DNA from: Spinacia oleracea
Lineage: Eukaryota > Streptophyta > Magnoliopsida > Caryophyllales > Amaranthaceae
Direction of reading: 5' to 3'
Length of the DNA: 64,000 nt
NCBI RefSeq assembly: GCF_020520425.1
Contig: NC_079492.1
Location: forward strand, 107,977,157-108,041,156
Positions 62,319 to 64,000 of the stretch are shown here, in pieces. Each line of letters begins with the position of its first letter. The stretch's first letter is position 1. The position numbers were made by a program, and so were the translations under genes. The notes below the pieces were generated by a model. The model saw only the letters and a list, made by a program, of their open reading frames with translations. It had not been told where the DNA came from and did not search any database.

Positions 62319-63090
62319 AGGGGTGATTAATTTCGTGGATGTAATTGATTGCGAATTTGTGCGATTATTTGATTATATGTTCGCATGAGTTTTCGGCAGT
62401 TTTGTCAATAATGGTCAAAAATTTATGTTTTTATAGTGAATTTTGCATGTAAACGACGTTTTAAAATTTTGACAGAAATCAAAGATTTGATGCCGAACCC
62501 AGAATTCCCAAATTCGAAGCCTAACTATGAATTTTCGGAGGTTTTAGTTTTTCGAATGCAAATTTTGTAATTTTTATGATGTTAAATTAAATATTTACGG
62601 ATCTTGTATGTAAATCTTGAATCTATGATTGACCTACTGTATATGTTTAACAATTTTAATGTCTAATTTTGTTCATTATACAAACTAATTTGTAATTATA
62701 ATTAATTCGTTGAATTTCAAATAATTTAGAATTTGTTTTGAATTTCATAATTAATTCATAATTTAATTAGGATCCTATAATTAAAAACCACCATAAAATT
62801 TGTTAAAATTGAAAAGTTTTAAAATTTTATGACCTAGATTTTAATCCCTAAGAAAATATGTAATCGGAAATTAATTTGAATAATAATTTTTTGATTTTTC
62901 GCCTAAATTTAGTGAAATTAATATGGATTATTCATTTGTCGTTAAATTTAAATATAATTTTATTTTTATTTTTATAAATCTTTCACAAACTTGCACGCAC
63001 GAAGCAATGGAAGCTAAGTGTTACCCTTAAGGGGTGTTGCATAGTGCAGGCATGCGACGACGAGCAAGGGAGCTCGTCGCCCATGCGGTA
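62319..63090 (+). mobile_element. Copia A interior resumes after element E
   Basis: AGGGGTGATTAATTTCG continues what was cut at 24684. It aligns with the copia C leader from about 44325 (GGGGTGATTAATTTTCG; GCCGAACCCAGAATTC; CTAACTATGA-TTTTCG; CTTGCACGCACGAAGCAATGG; GCATGCGACGACGAGCAAGG). The alignment fades at about 63090. Confidence 0.82.
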
Positions 63091-64000
63091 CTAGGCAGCG
63101 AGCAAGCACGAGTCTATATGGCCCGAGGAACATACCTTGGGGTATAAGACTTTGATCGCTCTTATATTTTTTTGAACGTGTTCGTGAATGATGATATGTA
63201 TGTGCGAACGAGCGTTCATAGAATGGCCGTTGTGTGTGGTCCATTAATTAGATTGCTTGAATTGTTTCATTTTTTTTTAGCAACGACTGATTTTGAATAG
63301 TTTGCTTGGAAGCTTGATAGGGTTCAGACCCATTCATGAAGTGGGCTCAAACATCGTACCCTTTCGATTGTTCAAACATTTGCTTCGAGATTTTTTTATT
63401 TTGCTATGGTTGTTTCGTAGCTTGGAGCCTCCAAGTATGCATGTTGGGATGCTTCCTTTTGGCGTACGATATTTAGGTTCTTTTGAAAAAGATGCCTTGG
63501 GGTTCCGCTCGTGCAGGTGCGAGCTATCCCTTTCGTGGTAGGTAATATTTTGCTACCTTTAATCCTTAATGTAGAAGTCGTGTGGCTTGCATTTTGAATT
63601 TGGGCGATAAGTAGTCTTTGCCTCTTTTATACGTGCTTTTGGTCGTGCCTACATTAGTGCAACATGCCTTACTCTTCTTTTAGACTTGTACCGTGGGACG
63701 GTTGAACTTATGGTGCGACGTAGGCTTGTGTGGCCTAACGGCGTGTCTTAGAACATTCTTCCAGGTGTTGGGATATCATTTGCATTGGAGTATTTCATTA
63801 TGCCTTGTTCAGGTGCTCGAATAAGTGTAGCACTTTCTGCGTGGGTTTGCACGGCTTATTACTTCGTTCGATGCGAGGATTCATAGGTGTTTCTTTCTTA
63901 TTTTTATATCTGGGTAAAACTTGGCTAGCAGAAAGATTCAGCGCCCAGGCTGGGGCGCCAAAGATATCAGCGCCCAGCTCTGGGCGTTGAAAATGATTTC
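63091..64000 (+). other. Unidentified sequence, probably another insertion in copia A
   Basis: It does not match the copia C or B leader, so a further element probably starts near 63090-63120. I could not define its end. Open frames here (63293-63541, 63805-63990) are short and unrecognised. At 63935-63990 it carries two GCGCCCAG...CTGGGCGT/GCC motifs like those of element E, which hints at a related gypsy element. Confidence 0.4.

Noticed and set aside
1..64000. CRISPR arrays, rRNA or functional tRNA genes
   Set aside because: The tandem repeats here are contiguous or retroelement-borne, without unique spacers. The only tRNA-like stretch (20757-20807) lacks a complete cloverleaf.

Overview
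This is nuclear DNA of a flowering plant. A spliced WUSCHEL-type homeobox gene, a plant-specific membrane-protein gene, Stowaway-like MITEs and large LTR retrotransposons show this. The composition and the many TACTCCGTA / TACGGAGTA words suggest a chenopod or amaranth relative such as spinach or beet, but that is an inference. I saw no rRNA, tRNA, CRISPR or organelle genes.

Layout. (1) 1-2494 is the 3' end of a Ty3/gypsy (Tat-like) element: a decayed, intron-containing gene on the minus strand, then a polypurine tract and a 3' LTR. (2) About 2.5-23.1 kb is host DNA with two host genes. One encodes a single-pass membrane protein (6139-6948, minus). The other is a WOX2 homologue (13962-15953, plus, two exons). 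Around them lie a LINE tail, four MITEs, a solo LTR, a hairpin-ended element filled with a minisatellite, and short tandem repeats. (3) From 23.1 kb to past 63 kb is one nest of retrotransposons, five levels deep.

The nest, outermost first. Copia A starts at 23144 (plus). Ty3/gypsy element E (24685-62318, target duplication AGGGG) sits in copia A. Copia B (36083-61005, minus, TAGTA) sits in the 3' LTR of E. D, a probable solo LTR (39926-54709, GAAAC), sits in B. Copia C (42858-53324, plus, CGAGT) sits in D. A, B and C are one family. C has 1386-bp LTRs at both ends and a complete 1319-codon gag-pol frame, so it is the youngest and could be active. B is decayed. A is cut by E and appears to be interrupted again near 63.1 kb.

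The most notable item is in element E. Its sense genes are dead: gag is missing, pol has stops and a frameshift, and two catalytic aspartates are replaced. On the opposite strand, between pol and the 3' LTR, it carries a plant-mobile-domain gene whose six exons (31912-34210) all have GT-AG borders and phase-0 joins and give an uninterrupted 628-residue frame. The partial element at the left edge has the same layout with an unrelated, decayed antisense gene.
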